A stretch of 64,000 nt of DNA from Angiostrongylus vasorum (GCA_018806985.1 JADANN010000171.1:1-64000); one strand, 5' to 3'. Shown: positions 46,049 to 57,790, numbered from the stretch's first letter. Program-made: numbers and translations. The notes: a model not told the origin generated them from the sequence alone.

Positions 46049-46480
46049 AGTAACCACGTTTTGGGAGCACCAGAAGACTCACAGCATAGCTTCGCGACCT
46101 TGTGGATCGGTTTGTGGCCGGTAATATTTTGTAAAAAGTTAGTTTGTGCAAGTTCTAGATGCACAGGGAAAAAAAATGAACTTGTTCAGATTCAGTCACA
46201 GCACTTGACCTAATAGCAGTCTCACCTTGGTAAATGAACCACCCAGTTGTGAAAAAGTTCTAAACTAGTCTGAACCGAATAAGCGTATATATAACTTTAC
46301 GGTAAATGCAAATCACTGCTTGAATAAAGCAACCTCAATCGGGAATGCTCTTTTGTGCAGAACGTTTGTTGATGATACTAATTGTTCCTCAATAATCGTT
46401 CGTTTTTCTACGAACAATTTCATTGTCGATTGGTTTCTCTGATTGTCCAGAGAAAAAAACGAACAAATATCAACGAGCAA

Positions 46481-47088
46481 AACTATGGACCACAGGTGCC
46501 TATGGTGGGGAACGAACGCGCTATTGTCCTTTCCGGGGGTGTAACGCGTTCACCACCACACCATGCGGGTCCTTCGTTCCGCCTGTCTCTCAGCTAGTTC
46601 TATCGATCTTTTTGCCATCAGCAATCACCGTCAACGGGATTTGATCTGGGAGCCCAAATCGACATTGAACCCAGTTAAGCTGAGTCTATAGTTATAATCA
46701 CAATTTTAACCTTTTTATTTACTGCCTACTCTACTATTTAAAAAAAGAGTAGGCAGTAAATAAAAAGGTTAAAATTGTGATTATAACTATAGACTCAGCT
46801 TAACTGGGTTCAAAAGTCGATTTGGGCTCCCCCAGATCAATCCCGTTGACAGGGTGATTGCTGATGGCAAGAGATCGATAGAACTAGCTGAGAGACAAGC
46901 GAAACGAAGGACCCGCATGGTGTGGTGGTGAACGCGTTACTCCCCGGAAAGGACAATAGCGCGTTCGTTCCCCACCATAGACACCTGTGGGTCCAGAGTT
47001 TTGCAAATATCTCAGCTTCGTTGAAGTTATATTTCGCAATATACCCTGCCATCAAAAAAAGGTAGGCAGTAAGTAAAAAGGTTAAAAT
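46481..47088. mobile_element. Young fold-back element with 13-bp duplication
   Basis: The 608-bp insert is flanked by TATCAACGAGCAA at 46,468-46,480 and 47,089-47,101. Copies B (26,615) and D (60,357) show the empty site. Two nearly identical arms (46,482-46,732 and 46,746-47,001) surround a 13-base loop and could form a long hairpin. Each arm contains a tRNA-like segment with A-box TGGTGTGGTGGTGAACG and GCGTTCGTTCCCC. A third tail copy (TAGGCAGTAAGTAAAAAGG) follows the right arm. The near-identity of the arms suggests a recent insertion. Confidence 0.85.
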
Positions 47089-50000
47089 TATCAACGAGCA
47101 ATCAGCATTAATAACGGCCATCCTGTATAGAAGGTTTCTTCATTCGAGCGGTGCTTCAGTGGATTACACTCGGTGCGGTAACGAAGAACCACATCGGAAG
47201 AAGGACTAACTGTGGGCAATCGACTGCGATCACTCCAGTTCCGACGAAGAAGAAGGCAACGAGACTTTCAACCAAATGTGGTTTTTTATCAGTATTAGCT
47301 TTTCAGTGAGGAAATATGTGTGCCCTTGTCAAACCAAGGCTAAGAAAAAAGCCGATTATTGAAATAAAGTCGCCAAATGTTAACCTTTTTTTTACTGCCT
47401 ACTAGAATTTCCCACAGCAAGATAATATGTGGGATACAACCACTACAGTACTGAGATATTTGCAAAACTCTAGACGGCAGTTGTCTGCGGTTGGAATCGA
47501 ACACGCTACTAGCCTTTCCGGTAGCTAGTCCGTTCACCAGCACACCATGTAGATCCTTCTTTTCGCCGTTCTCTTTTTTTGAAGTTGGTGAACTATTTTC
47601 TACTATGTAATAAACGCACCAGATGGAAAGTGGAACAACGCCAAACTCTGTTTTCGCTGGTAACACGTTGCCAATGAAACGATTTGTCAGCGTTTCATTA
47701 TGACATGTGCTTTCACTGGAGGAAGTGACCAAAGAAGTGTGACAATTAGTACCGTAATTTCATGACACTTTTATTGTGTTCTCATAAAAAAGGCATTTCC
47801 TGATAGCAAAGTGGTTTTGATTTTCTGTTAGAATAAGTGCAAATATGTGAAGCGGCAGAGCTGGAGAAGCGGAAGGTTTTAATTCTAGACATCATTTTCA
47901 ATTTACACGGCCAATCAGTGCTGAAGTGTCCAGTGACGTGTTCGTGGCTTAGTGCTTCATAACATTCTGTAGATGTGTCTCTGCTTCCTCATTCGTGACC
48001 ATGGTGCAGTCCAATAATAAAAGCTATGAAATCGTTGTAAATGTGGGACATTTTCAACCATATCTTTCACACTAGCGGGATTGCTCACTTGCACGAGTTA
48101 GTTCAATTAATTCCGGCCCAAAAGAAGTTCTTTTTTTCATTTCACTTGCGTATGCTTTTTGGTTTTAGGCAAAAATCCATCTACTAACACTATGTGTGGT
48201 GGAATTCTGTCAAATAAAAAGCTAGCCAAGAGTTTTACCTCAAATGTTCCAACTGTGATCAGAAGCACTTGGAACTAATACTGTGCGGCCTTCTAGTTGC
48301 TGACTGGCTGACTCTCATGGAAAAGATGGGCATTAAGTAAAACAAAGGCGTCTTTTCCATTCACGTTACACCTTTTAATCGCAGTTGGACCACCAGTAAC
48401 GCTCTCAAGTCACGGTTATACAAGAAAACGTCAGAAATTGATTGCAGTTGTCGCTAAGAGATTTCATCACAATCACGTTCGAGAAAACGGAGACATATAC
48501 ACAGAGTGCTAACAAGAACGGAGCGATGGGAACACAGCAGATTCCTCATCAGTGCGTAGACTGGGAGAACTGAAGGTGTGGCCTTATGACAGATGTTTTT
48601 TGTCCAGCTCCTCTTCTTTTCATATTTGAGCCGAATATGCTGTTTAGAAATAATCTTTTACAGGGGAATCGAGGAGCAAGAACTGCTATGAAATGACTTG
48701 CCTGTGAGATTGCAAAAGTTGTGTCAATTAACTACTGGGCTTCTCGTAATACTTCATCGCTTTGTCACTTCCATATGTGGATGCAGATTTTGTTATGAAC
48801 CACGCTCGAAAATCGCTTAATAAGTAACGTATTGGTAGTAAACATAAAGCATTGTTAACAAAATTCTAGATCACTAATCCGAGACGAGGATGTTGTGAAA
48901 ACTTTTATTGGGCTAACGTTTCGGCATCTTTGCTTGGAAAGTAGCATTTTTGTTATTGTGGTTTCTATCCAGTGCCCTTATGAGATAGTAGAGCAATGTT
49001 ACCAATTTCGACATGTTTTAAAAAGTACTACCTTCTTAGCATGTCAAAGTGACAAATGCCTTGTTTCAACCTACAATAAAAGACCGATTGAATATTTAGA
49101 AGGAAAACCACCAGAACTAGCTTTTCAACTAACCACACTCAAAGGCTGGGTTGAGATTGATGTTGTTCGTTTTTCCGACCTACCTTTTCGACGCAAGAGG
49201 CTTCCCTTCCCTCCACGGTTATTAACAATGCATAGCTAACTGAGTGAATTACTCGAACCGAGACGATGTCTCACATATTGAAGTGACACCCACGCAGCAA
49301 CTTGGAGTGATGCTCGTTGAAACGTTGTTCTGACAAATGATGCATCCAATGCTAAGTCAGCTTTCACCGTAACTTTACCGTGCAGTTGTGTTCAACGAGA
49401 CTGTTGGAATGCACCGTTTCCCACACTTTTCAAATGTGATCTACCAAGCAGTTTGCAATGCAACAGCAATAGGAAATTCTGGCCGATTGGCGTTTTTACA
49501 CCTTAAACCAAAGTAGTTTCTTTGATAAACTATGATCGTCGTCATATGAAATGAAACTTGGAGGAAAAAGGTCCCGTCAGAAAACTTATTTTGTTAGCTC
49601 GCGGACAAAAGATAATCTTCGGGTCTCTGCTCGCTTCAAGCAAGGTGAACAGGTCTGCAAAATTTTTTGATAAGAGAAACACTAACTCCTCATGCATGAA
49701 AGATGGCCACAAAAGCATGCTCGATTTTGCCACACTGCAAGTTTTCTCTCACTAGAACTCCTTAATTGGAAATGAGATATCTAACTCCTTTTCAGTCTAA
49801 CTGATCGTGGTACCTGATGAAGCCTTAGGGTTAATCGCAATTTAATGAATGATGACACCCAATACCATGATTATGCAGGAAGTCGCCAAAATTTGTGTTA
49901 GTGACCCTATAATTAGATTGCATCATAATCGTAGGTGAGAGGACAATGACACGACTACAAGGTTTCAAGAAGCACGGAAAGTCGGACACACCATTGGAAG

Positions 50001-51084
50001 TTTGAGCAGTGACTGCACGGTGGAAATTGAAAGTGAAGTCTGCAATTAAAGACTTCCGCTTCCCTAACTCTACTACGTTACATAATTGCACTTATTCTGA
50101 GAGGAAAGCGGAAGCACTTTCGCTCATGAGATGTCTTTTCTACGAGAACGCAATAAGAGCGTCATCGAACTACACACTCTTAGTCACACTTCTCCCGCTC
50201 ACTTCCTTCTATGGAAGCAAGTGTTATGATGAAACGCCGACATATAATTTCAATGGCCAAATGTAGGCAGCAAAAACGTAACTTCTTGTTAGTTAAGTTT
50301 CCATCAGAAGCGTTCATTATGTGATAGAATTAATGCAAAGGCTTTAATTCAAGAACTGGATTTTGTTCCCACGTCGGTTTGACTAGTCAGCATGTCCTTT
50401 ACTCATTGAAGAGCCAACACGATTTCGATAAAAGCCTTATTCCGCTAAAGTCTCGGCGCTTTTGTCTTTCTTTCAGAACACTATTCATACGTGTCAATTG
50501 TCCACAGTTGTTGGCTCTTTCCGATGTGGGTCTTCGTGTTTGATCCAGTAGTTAATCGCAAGAGTTTATTTTCCCTCCGTGAAATTAGAGAAAACAAGCA
50601 ACAGTCACATTGCCCAGAGAAGAACGAAGGTCATCAATGTACAATCAGTATCAACAACAACCGTCCTGTATAAAAAAGCACCACCGAGTGATGTTGCGTC
50701 ATTCGAGTGGTGTTCCACAGGATTCGAAACGATGCGGTGACGTAGAGCCACGTCGGAATAAGGAAAATTTATGGACAACCGACACTGATCCATATGGCTC
50801 TGTAAAGAAGAAGGTGCCGAAACCTTAGCAGTACAAAGTGTTTTTAATATTAACCAGGCGTTAAATTTTCAGAAGCCTCACTTTTTCGAAATGTTTTCAA
50901 AATTCCGAAGTAGAGGAATTAGGGACTTCTGCAGGTGTTCTGCTCTGGATTTTGGGGTTAGGTGATGCAGGACCGAGGTAAAAGATTGTGTACCATCCCT
51001 GACATAACAACTAAGCACGTTGCCTGCTGACTAAAATTTCGTCAAAAAAATGAAATAAATAATAAGGAAATGATCAAAATCGGG

Positions 51085-52485
51085 AGTTACCTTTCCTGCT
51101 GCCTTATAGGAAACGAGTCTTCTCTTTACTTCTGGCGTGGTTCTGGAGGTGATTCTAGTGTTTATTTAAAAATTCCGTATTGTTTCGTATTTCTGTTCTC
51201 TAAGCTCTTGGACAGCAATACACCTTTCCAATGTCGAACGAAAAGAATTGCCCAAATAATTTAACATTTCATGTAGCTGTGCTGTGCAGCTTTAAAGAAT
51301 TTCTGGATAATAGCCACCTTGTCTTTAGTGCCGACCATAAAAATGTTTTCGTAAATGGCACCCTATAAGTGGATACGACGAATGGACGTCGTGAAAACGT
51401 GAGGAAGACTGGGAAAAACGATAAATCAAAAGAAACTTGACTTCAGCGGTCATCCAACCTTTTAACACTCGGCATTTCTCTGGCTATGATGACAAAGGCA
51501 CCCTGTCGAATTGGCTTTGCAATACAAACACATGTTTATTGAATGTGTAAAATGGGATAACGACATTGCTCGCAACTTTTCTTGATCTATGTAGGTTTGA
51601 CCTAGTTCTCTTTGAGCCAAACCTTCAGTGTGTTTACGATGAGAAACAAAGTAAAGGATGCCTTTTGAAATGAAAGGTAGACAAAATGTCAACGAGAATG
51701 TGTCGACAGTGATTCACCCGGCAATTTCGTAAACTTAAGGCCGATTATTTTGAGTTATTGAATGTTTTGGCTTTGAATAATGCTGACATGTTGCTCTTTT
51801 CACCAGTGTGACGAAGTAGATAGAATTTGTAAAGGCGAATATTTCCCATAGAAAGGAAGCACTTGTGAAAAGTAGACAATGGGAAAAGATGAGACGACGA
51901 CGAAAGTCTGGACCGAAATCACATGCATTTTGAATATTCAAAACTACAAGGTAACAGGTAACATTTACTATTTGTGGGTAGTTTAATGTCGAGTTAACCA
52001 CGGAAACTTTACCGATCTGGAAAAAAGCGCTGCTTGCAAGTTTCCTAGAGTTCTCGATATTACTGAAAAAGACACAAAAACATTCGGTCCCGAATTGACG
52101 TCATAAACTCTACTCTGAAACATCTTTTCGCGCGTTCTACGGACTTCTTCACGCCAGCTGGTGTGTGCAACAGTCCAGCCAGGGCTTTTAAGGAACAATG
52201 CAATGACAGAGCATCCAGCACCACCCACAGGTGACCGATGGTAAGCTATGGCTTCAAACTGCGTTATCGGTTAAAAAATAAGCTCTATTCACGTCATAAG
52301 GTTAAAAAATGAGAAAGCTTTGCTCATTCCTTAGCGAATGCGCTATGCATTCAACTTCATTAAGCATCGTTAGAAGAGACTGAATGCATATCTGGCCCTC
52401 AAAATGAGTCGTGGTGGCTAACCAATATATTAAGCTAGTGCTGCCATCCTCCCATGCAAGCAAGACAGGTACCAATCTGTGCTGT
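51085..52485. mobile_element. Insert shared by copies C and D, ends in a SINE piece
   Basis: Copies C and D carry this block (D at 62,845-64,000), whereas A and B have unrelated short sequence (2,290-2,520; 30,595-30,830). It starts CTTTCCTGCTGCCTTATAGG. Positions 52,383-52,483 are an antisense SINE fragment. Around 52,190 an ATGACAGAGC run leads to a donor-like GGTAAGCT that is kept in D. Minus-strand frames (for example 51,983-52,228) are not kept in D. I do not recognise the element or any protein. Confidence 0.55.
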
Positions 52486-52904
52486 ATTTTGGTGCCACTA
52501 TGATGAGCAGCATGGAAGTTCTTTCCAATATAAATAAATTTCTCAACGTTTTAGAGCACATTCCTGATAATAATAAAGCTGTATAATTTTGCAGAACTCT
52601 GTCTTTCCAGATGGGTAGGCGAATTCCCTGCCAAGAGGCAGCGTGAAGTGTAACACTCCTGTTGAAAAATTTCTTAGTGTGATTGGTTCTGACTCGTCAA
52701 GGCCGAAACGGTTACATACGTCCAAGCACAGATTTTTCCCTTCGTTTTTGGCTGCAAATGAAACTTTCGTAGCACTCAAAATCGTCCACACCTTGGACCT
52801 TCCCAACAGTGGTGAGGAAAATTTAAGAGCGAATGCAAAGCTCTCTAAACATGGTTATCCAACTTTTTCTGTTCTTGTTATTAGCGTATATTGCGAAAGC
52901 TCAA
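52486..52904. other. Conserved upstream block, copy C
   Basis: This matches 2,530-2,950 and 30,830-31,270. Positions 52,640-52,905 are open on the plus strand, as is the equivalent stretch in copy A, but copy B is not. An in-frame TAG follows the acceptor-like TTTCCAG in C. The role is unknown: regulatory DNA, a lost exon, or both. Confidence 0.4.
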
Positions 52905-53590
52905 TACCAGAGACGGGGGTGGGGCCGGGGAGGGGGGATCCGCGCCAGGAAATCGCTCAAAAAACGCGTTTTAAGCGAGAAAACCGCAAAAAAACCACCA
53001 CCCACTCGAAGTGGACTAGTTGTCCGTTTGAACCTCATAAAACGCTCCTGAACGCGGTTTTTGCTGTTTACAGCCGGATATCACTTGGTCACGGACACTT
53101 CCAAAAGCCCACGCCGGATTCTGCAGCCGCGGACGAGTCATCCGCTCGCGGACGAGTTGTCGCGGAAAACGTAAGAAAACGCGATTTTCTCCGTTCCGAC
53201 GCTATTTCCAGCCGGCTGTCACTACTGCTGGGACTGTCTAATGCACCCTGGACGAGAAAAATCTAAAAATTTCGGTGTAGCCGAGAACTGTGTTCAGCCT
53301 CTACGGATCTCGTTAAGTTCCGCAATAATACTACGGTATTTCGGTGTCGACCGAGGTAGTGCTAGCGAGTTTCGATCCATTAACGTCTAATCGCAACGGA
53401 TTCTGATACGCAGAGATCGGATGTATTGCTTCCTGAAAAAAATTAGACCTTAATGAATCCTAGAACTGTTTTTTATAGTCTCTAGTATTCTCGCTGTCTT
53501 CCTCTATAATACTACGATATTCGGTGTATTTTGAGGTAGAGCTAGCGAGTCTCGATCCATTAAGGTCTATTCGCGAAATCGAATGGCAGT
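52905..53590. mobile_element. CpG-rich insert unique to copy C
   Basis: The block is rich in G, C and CpG (for example GGGGGTGGGGCCGGGG, CGCGGACGAGTTGTCGCGG), unlike the AT-rich surroundings, and is absent from A and B. Inside, a segment of about 70 bases is repeated directly (53,328-53,396 and 53,506-53,575, each containing GCTAGCGAGT and CGATCCATTAA). The inverse of the end (ATTAGACCTTAATG) occurs at 53,445. The ends lie near ACCAGAGACG and TTCGCGAAATCGAATGG. It may be an unrecognised element. The 207-residue frame from 52,643 that enters it is chance. Confidence 0.6.
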
Positions 53591-53695
53591 GACACGAAAT
53601 TCTTCCAGTCTTTCCCAACTGCTCTTAACAAAGCAAAGCTCTTTTCAGCTTTCTTCTTCTAAGAATTGCTAACATTTTAGGACTTCAACTAAAGC

Positions 53696-54825
53696 ACGAC
53701 AACCTCAAAAACTCCGGTGGACGTGGGATTTCCGATATGTCTACTTTTCGCGGTCTCACAGGCGTTGGGATGAGGACAACTGCCATCTGGTCAAGGTAAC
53801 GAGTGAAATAAATGCTGTTTTCTAGGAACCAATTTTGTCTATAGGGTGGCGCTGAATAATGGAACCATATGTTCATAAAATGGCAGAACACGGCCTTCAA
53901 AAATTTACCCATGAATGGAAATTTGTGCAATTGTTTACAATTTACCATTGCTTCTAAATTATACTCACCTCGTCTTAGGCCTCTACTAAATGTGTCGTGC
54001 TCGAAAACGAAAAACGTTTGAAAATTTTAGTCTTCTCAAGAAAACCTCACTGGGTGATGGTATTCATGAATTTATTCACTCGCGTTAACATTTAGTGCGA
54101 GCTTGCCGTACCTGCTATTGTAAATTAGTCTAGTCAGTCAATTCTTAAAGCAAACCATGGATTTTCTTTGCCATCATAAACTCATAAGTAGCGAAATGAG
54201 TAAATGAATGTGAGAAAAATAAGAAAAAATATCTAAGCACTTCTGAGAAGAGTGCTGCCATTTATGTCCTAGATAGCAGACGTAGAAGCAGTTTCAGTAC
54301 ATCGATACTATGTAAACACCAGTAGTCACTCCACTGTACAAACAGAACCATCAGGGAAAAACAAGGGCCGCGACACCTTAGCCTACGCCATGCACTGAAT
54401 TCTTTCAATTTTGCAGCAAGGAGTGTTAGCTTTACCGTTAATGGATTTACCCTGCTTGTCAACAACATTTGGACCGCTCATAATAGTGTCGCGTCCCAGC
54501 TTCCAGGAATTTTAAGATGTAGCATGGCAGTTCGGTCGTTCGCACAACGTCTGCTGATGCAGGCAGTGAGTTTCATAGAAAGAAAAAAATTCAAGTTGCT
54601 GTTGAAGCAGCTTCGTATTTCTTGGTACAGCTAAATGCAGATTACTTCAATTTCCAGGTGGGCTTCTTCAGGTGATTGACGTACTTGAGGTACAAGGTCG
54701 TCGTGCTGGCCTCTTTCCTGATGTGATATCCGCCATTTTGGCTCAGCTTACTGTACAAACCAATTACGCTCCACTTCAGTGCGATAATGTGCTCGTCAAT
54801 CCAGCTATGAATGATCCAATTATGG
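53696..54825 (+). pseudogene. Secreted-protein gene, copy C (pseudogene)
   Basis: Three of the four exons remain. Exon 1 (53,696-53,795) begins ACG instead of ATG and has TGA at 53,771 in place of the first mature Cys codon. Exon 2 (54,417-54,565) is open and full-length. Exon 3 (54,672-54,825) is open, with a good acceptor and GTTAGT donor. Exon 4 is absent; the intron-3 match ends near 55,125, where Rep-3 begins, and then an inverted unit segment follows. With no start, no exon 4 and a stop, it cannot make the protein. Exons 2 and 3 staying open suggests the loss is not very old. Confidence 0.85.
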
Positions 54826-55127
54826 GTTAGTTTTTAATTCTCTTTTTAGTACTTGAAGATGCGCTCTTGAAATTTATGACAGTTTACCACGCGTAACAAC
54901 AAATTTCCACTGCTTGAAGAAAGACGGCTGTCTTTTTCATATTAACATCTTTTTATTAAGTGGGTATTGAAAGACGCTTGAGAAATCATCTGGGAGTAAT
55001 ACCGCATTCTTGAGCTGATCATTTCAACTGCGTGAAGCACATGATTTTTCCTTTCGATCAATTCCTTACGGGAAGTTTTCGCGTTATACCTTGTACTTTG
55101 TGAGCTTCATGACAGAATCCATACACA

Positions 55128-55540
55128 CCAGATCAAACTTCAGTCTCCTTTTTATGGAGCAACTCCTTTACTGCTTTCCCAACGGTTTAGCGTCTCATCG
55201 TGGCTGGGATGTGTTCCTTGGTGTCGGGTTGCGATGTACAGCGAGGGGTTCATTCCCTGGCAAGATATCCCAAGCTGAGAAGGAGACCGGCTTTTCCATC
55301 AGGAAGCCCAGGTTGGAGAAAACGAGTACTAAGATCCACCACTGTCTTGGTATCAAACTAGTCGCATGGTTGCAAATTTCCCCTGATCAACAAGCGTGGC
55401 GACTGCCTGTGGTGATGGCGACTTGAGGCACATTTTTGGCTAGGCTGACCTCGGAACACCAGTGAACCACAATGGCTATACCAGCAGAATTCCGAAAAAT
55501 GGAGATTGTGCTTGGGTAAGCACAGCCGGTCACATGGCCC
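55128..55540. mobile_element. Rep-3 copy at the broken end of gene copy C
   Basis: It begins GATCAAACTTCAGTCTCC, then TTCCCAACGGTTTAGCG, AAGCTGAGAAGGAGACCGG and GCTGACCTCGGAACACC. It replaces or precedes the site where exon 4 should lie. The sequence on its right is inverted, so a rearrangement took place here. Confidence 0.65.
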
Positions 55541-55559
55541 TCTGTTGTAAGCAATATTA

Positions 55560-56045
55560 CCAACTTTTTGCAAGAACTAAACATCGAAATAGTTGGGACG
55601 GCATATTAATGCTTTCAAGTCATCAATTATCGGACACACGGCTACGAAAGGGACACGGCTTCTAAAGCAACTAGGTCGCAGTCCAAGCATCTTAGATCAA
55701 GTTATTCCCCGCCATTTCACAAGATCTTACTCTCGAAGGAAACTAACATACTCCTAATGAAAAATTGTGGAAGTTAGTGCAATACAAACATTCGAATCCT
55801 CCACTACTCTTCAAACTTTGCTTACACAAACATTTTAATAAACTATCTTCACATGCGAGCTCCAACATTTCTCCTATTAGTTTCATTGTTTAGGTGGAGT
55901 CATTGGTAACATTCACGTGAAAGTTTGACCGAGGGTTAATGGCTTGAAGGCTGGTTCCAGTTATGAATACCTTTGGCTTAGGCAAGCCTCAAACCAATGC
56001 ATCTTTTCGAAAAGACGATTGCTGCCTGATGCAGCGTCCATAATG
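55560..56045. repeat. Inverted unit segment in copy C
   Basis: The reverse complement matches 7,560-8,010 in copy A. For example, TAGGTGGAGTCATTGGTAAC at 55,892 faces GTTACCAATGACTCCACCTA at 7,723. The same DNA is in forward orientation in A and B (35,340-35,660), so it was inverted only in C. Confidence 0.7.
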
Positions 56046-56890
56046 AAATAAAGATTGGTTGAATGACGCATAAAGTAACCTTGCTTAGATTACCAGTAGA
56101 AGATTATTGTATGGTAATGTATTGAGCTACAGTAATGAGTATGAAGATTATAACAAAGTTGAAATGACAATGTTATGGAATAAATTGCACATACACAAGT
56201 GCATTGAGGTTGCTAGCAATCATGACGTATCTTCGGAAGGCGAATGACAGGGCTAAGGGGAGTGGCTAGATCCAAGCGAGTGGCGTGGGTCGCAGGGTCA
56301 AGGCACGGGCGCAAGGTCTAGCCTCTAAGCAATGAGTCGTGCCCGGTAGCACGCCTGTGGGGTGCCTCATGGTTAAGACTGAATGCGAAAGCAGGGCACT
56401 TATGCAGGCGTTGTTGCAAATATTTCACTATGCAATTGGTTACATGCAGCTGCGAGAAATGTTCTCTATGGATTTGTAGAAAACATTTGTTTAGGTAGAT
56501 AGCGAATTTTCTATTTGACAGATGAAATTCTCTATAAATCTATACTTAAAGGATACTTAGCAAAAACGATCTCAACAATAACCACAGCTTATTTCCTCTC
56601 AGAATGTTCGGTTTACACCAAGTTGTTGTGAAATTTTTACTTGACTAGAGTTTCGACGTCTTCCTCCTCATCAGAGCCATATTGATTAAAGCCAATTGTT
56701 CGCAGCTGCTCATCTTCGCAACGTGGGTTTTCGTAGACTTGTGGAGTCGAATCTTCTGGAATGGTGCACCAGCTGATTGAGAACCTCTCTCGGCACTGCC
56801 CATTCGTACAGGATAGTTGTTCTAGATTGTTCACTAACTACAACTTATATTGGTAAACTCGTTTAGACGTACTCTTATGGCTCAAATTAA
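56046..56890. repeat. Rep-4 and Penelope-like tail, copy C
   Basis: This is collinear with 42,320-43,150: Rep-4 first (56,050-56,440), then the tail repeat. A hammerhead motif in the second part is listed separately. No coding sequence is recognised. Confidence 0.6.
56642..56680 (-). ncRNA. Hammerhead ribozyme motif with full core
   Basis: The minus strand reads ATGGCT, core CTGATGA (56,668-56,674), a stem-II region ending GACGTC, GAAAC, then TCT and AGTCA. CTGATGA and GAAA match the consensus exactly. Stem I pairs TGGCT with AGTCA through four Watson-Crick pairs and one G-U pair. The ACGT is decayed to ACTCT, so activity is doubtful. Confidence 0.5.
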
Positions 56891-57540
56891 AGTGAGCAGC
56901 TCACCATCGTTAGTCGTTGTTCTACGAGAATTCATGAATGGCAGTGGTATTTCTAGCCGTGTCATGGAACCGAAATGGCTTACTGTTTGACGCAAAGCAA
57001 ACAACAGGAAGACGAAATCTTCTGAGAACCAATGATTTATCAGCAGCAAGCATTTTAGGGAAACCTTCTTTTACACAGTCCTGAAAGGGAAAAGAAGGAT
57101 AAATACAGCTGGGAAAAAAAATCACTTGACCATAAGCAATGAACGAGATTATGGCAATAACATTGACTTCTTAAAAGCCTTTACTGGAACTTCGGGAATT
57201 CTGCTGCACACACCGTTGAAAGTGAAACCAGACCAGTCAATATCACGATGAAAATCCGTAACGAAAACTATGCAGCTGGATTTCAAGGAAAGAATACATG
57301 CAAAAATTTAAATTGGCATGCTTTTCTTACTGTTATCTCAATTAGTTCCCCTCATTTGTCTTCGTTGATGGCATCAATGCAGCAGCAACCATGGCACGAA
57401 ACATCTCGTAAACTGGCAAGCATACAGAGGCAGGACATATGAAATAACAGTGATAAAGAATTTTCATAAACTGAAATACTGACTCGCTTCTAAAAAAGAA
57501 ACATGATTGCCTGGAGCATCTACCACACAACTGTAGCAAC
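56891..57540. other. Unassigned DNA
   Basis: There are short open frames without recognisable domains, such as one at 57,248-57,442. I find no repeat match elsewhere in the window. Confidence 0.35.
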
Positions 57541-57790
57541 GATGTCAAGTAACTGGTTCCAGGTTATTATCGTTGACAGGTGATTGCTAACGGCATCGGT
57601 AAATGGAAAACTGCCCGAGAGAATGGCAAAGCGGGAGGTCCCAGCGGTGCGCTGCATAAAACGTGAGCCCGCGGAAAGCGGTAATCGGACTTCGATCCGG
57701 CCTGGAGTCCAGGTTTCGCCAATATCTCACCATCATTGTAGTTGAATTTCAAGTGATACCCTGCCGTGAAGAACAATTGACACCAGATAA
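57541..57790 (+). mobile_element. Fold-back family fragment, diverged
   Basis: It contains TCGTTGACAGGTGATTGC, GAGCCCGCGGAAAGCGG and TTCGCCAATATCTCACCATC, matching 46,840-47,040 in order. It has an ATACCCTGCCGTGAAG tail. Only one arm is visible and it is strongly diverged. Confidence 0.55.

Larger units (their letters stand above)
45150..51084. repeat. Unit start and large inverted repeat, copy C
   Basis: Positions 45,160-45,350 match the unit start at 25,240. The left arm (45,480-48,650) faces the right arm (49,860-51,060). For example, GACCAGGATCACCTAAGATC at 45,568 faces GGTTAGGTGATGCAGGACC at 50,957. Two elements lie inside: Rep-3 (45,686-46,048) and a fold-back (46,481-47,088). At 48,905-48,945 and 50,437-50,480 the minus strand has hammerhead-like tails (GCCGAAACGTTAGCC at the first). 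Confidence 0.65.

Noticed and set aside
46750..47120. Possible free-standing tRNA genes at the A/B-box matches
   Set aside because: The segments lack a full cloverleaf and lie inside repeated fold-back arms and SINE heads, so they are tRNA-derived repeats.
51462..52228. Minus-strand frames in the C/D insert as a possible receptor-like gene
   Set aside because: Frames are short and the matching region in copy D is open in different places, so there is no coding conservation.
52643..53266. The longest simple frame on the plus strand near copy C (207 residues)
   Set aside because: It runs from the conserved upstream block into the CpG-rich insert, which is absent from A and B. High GC lowers stop frequency, so the frame is expected by chance.
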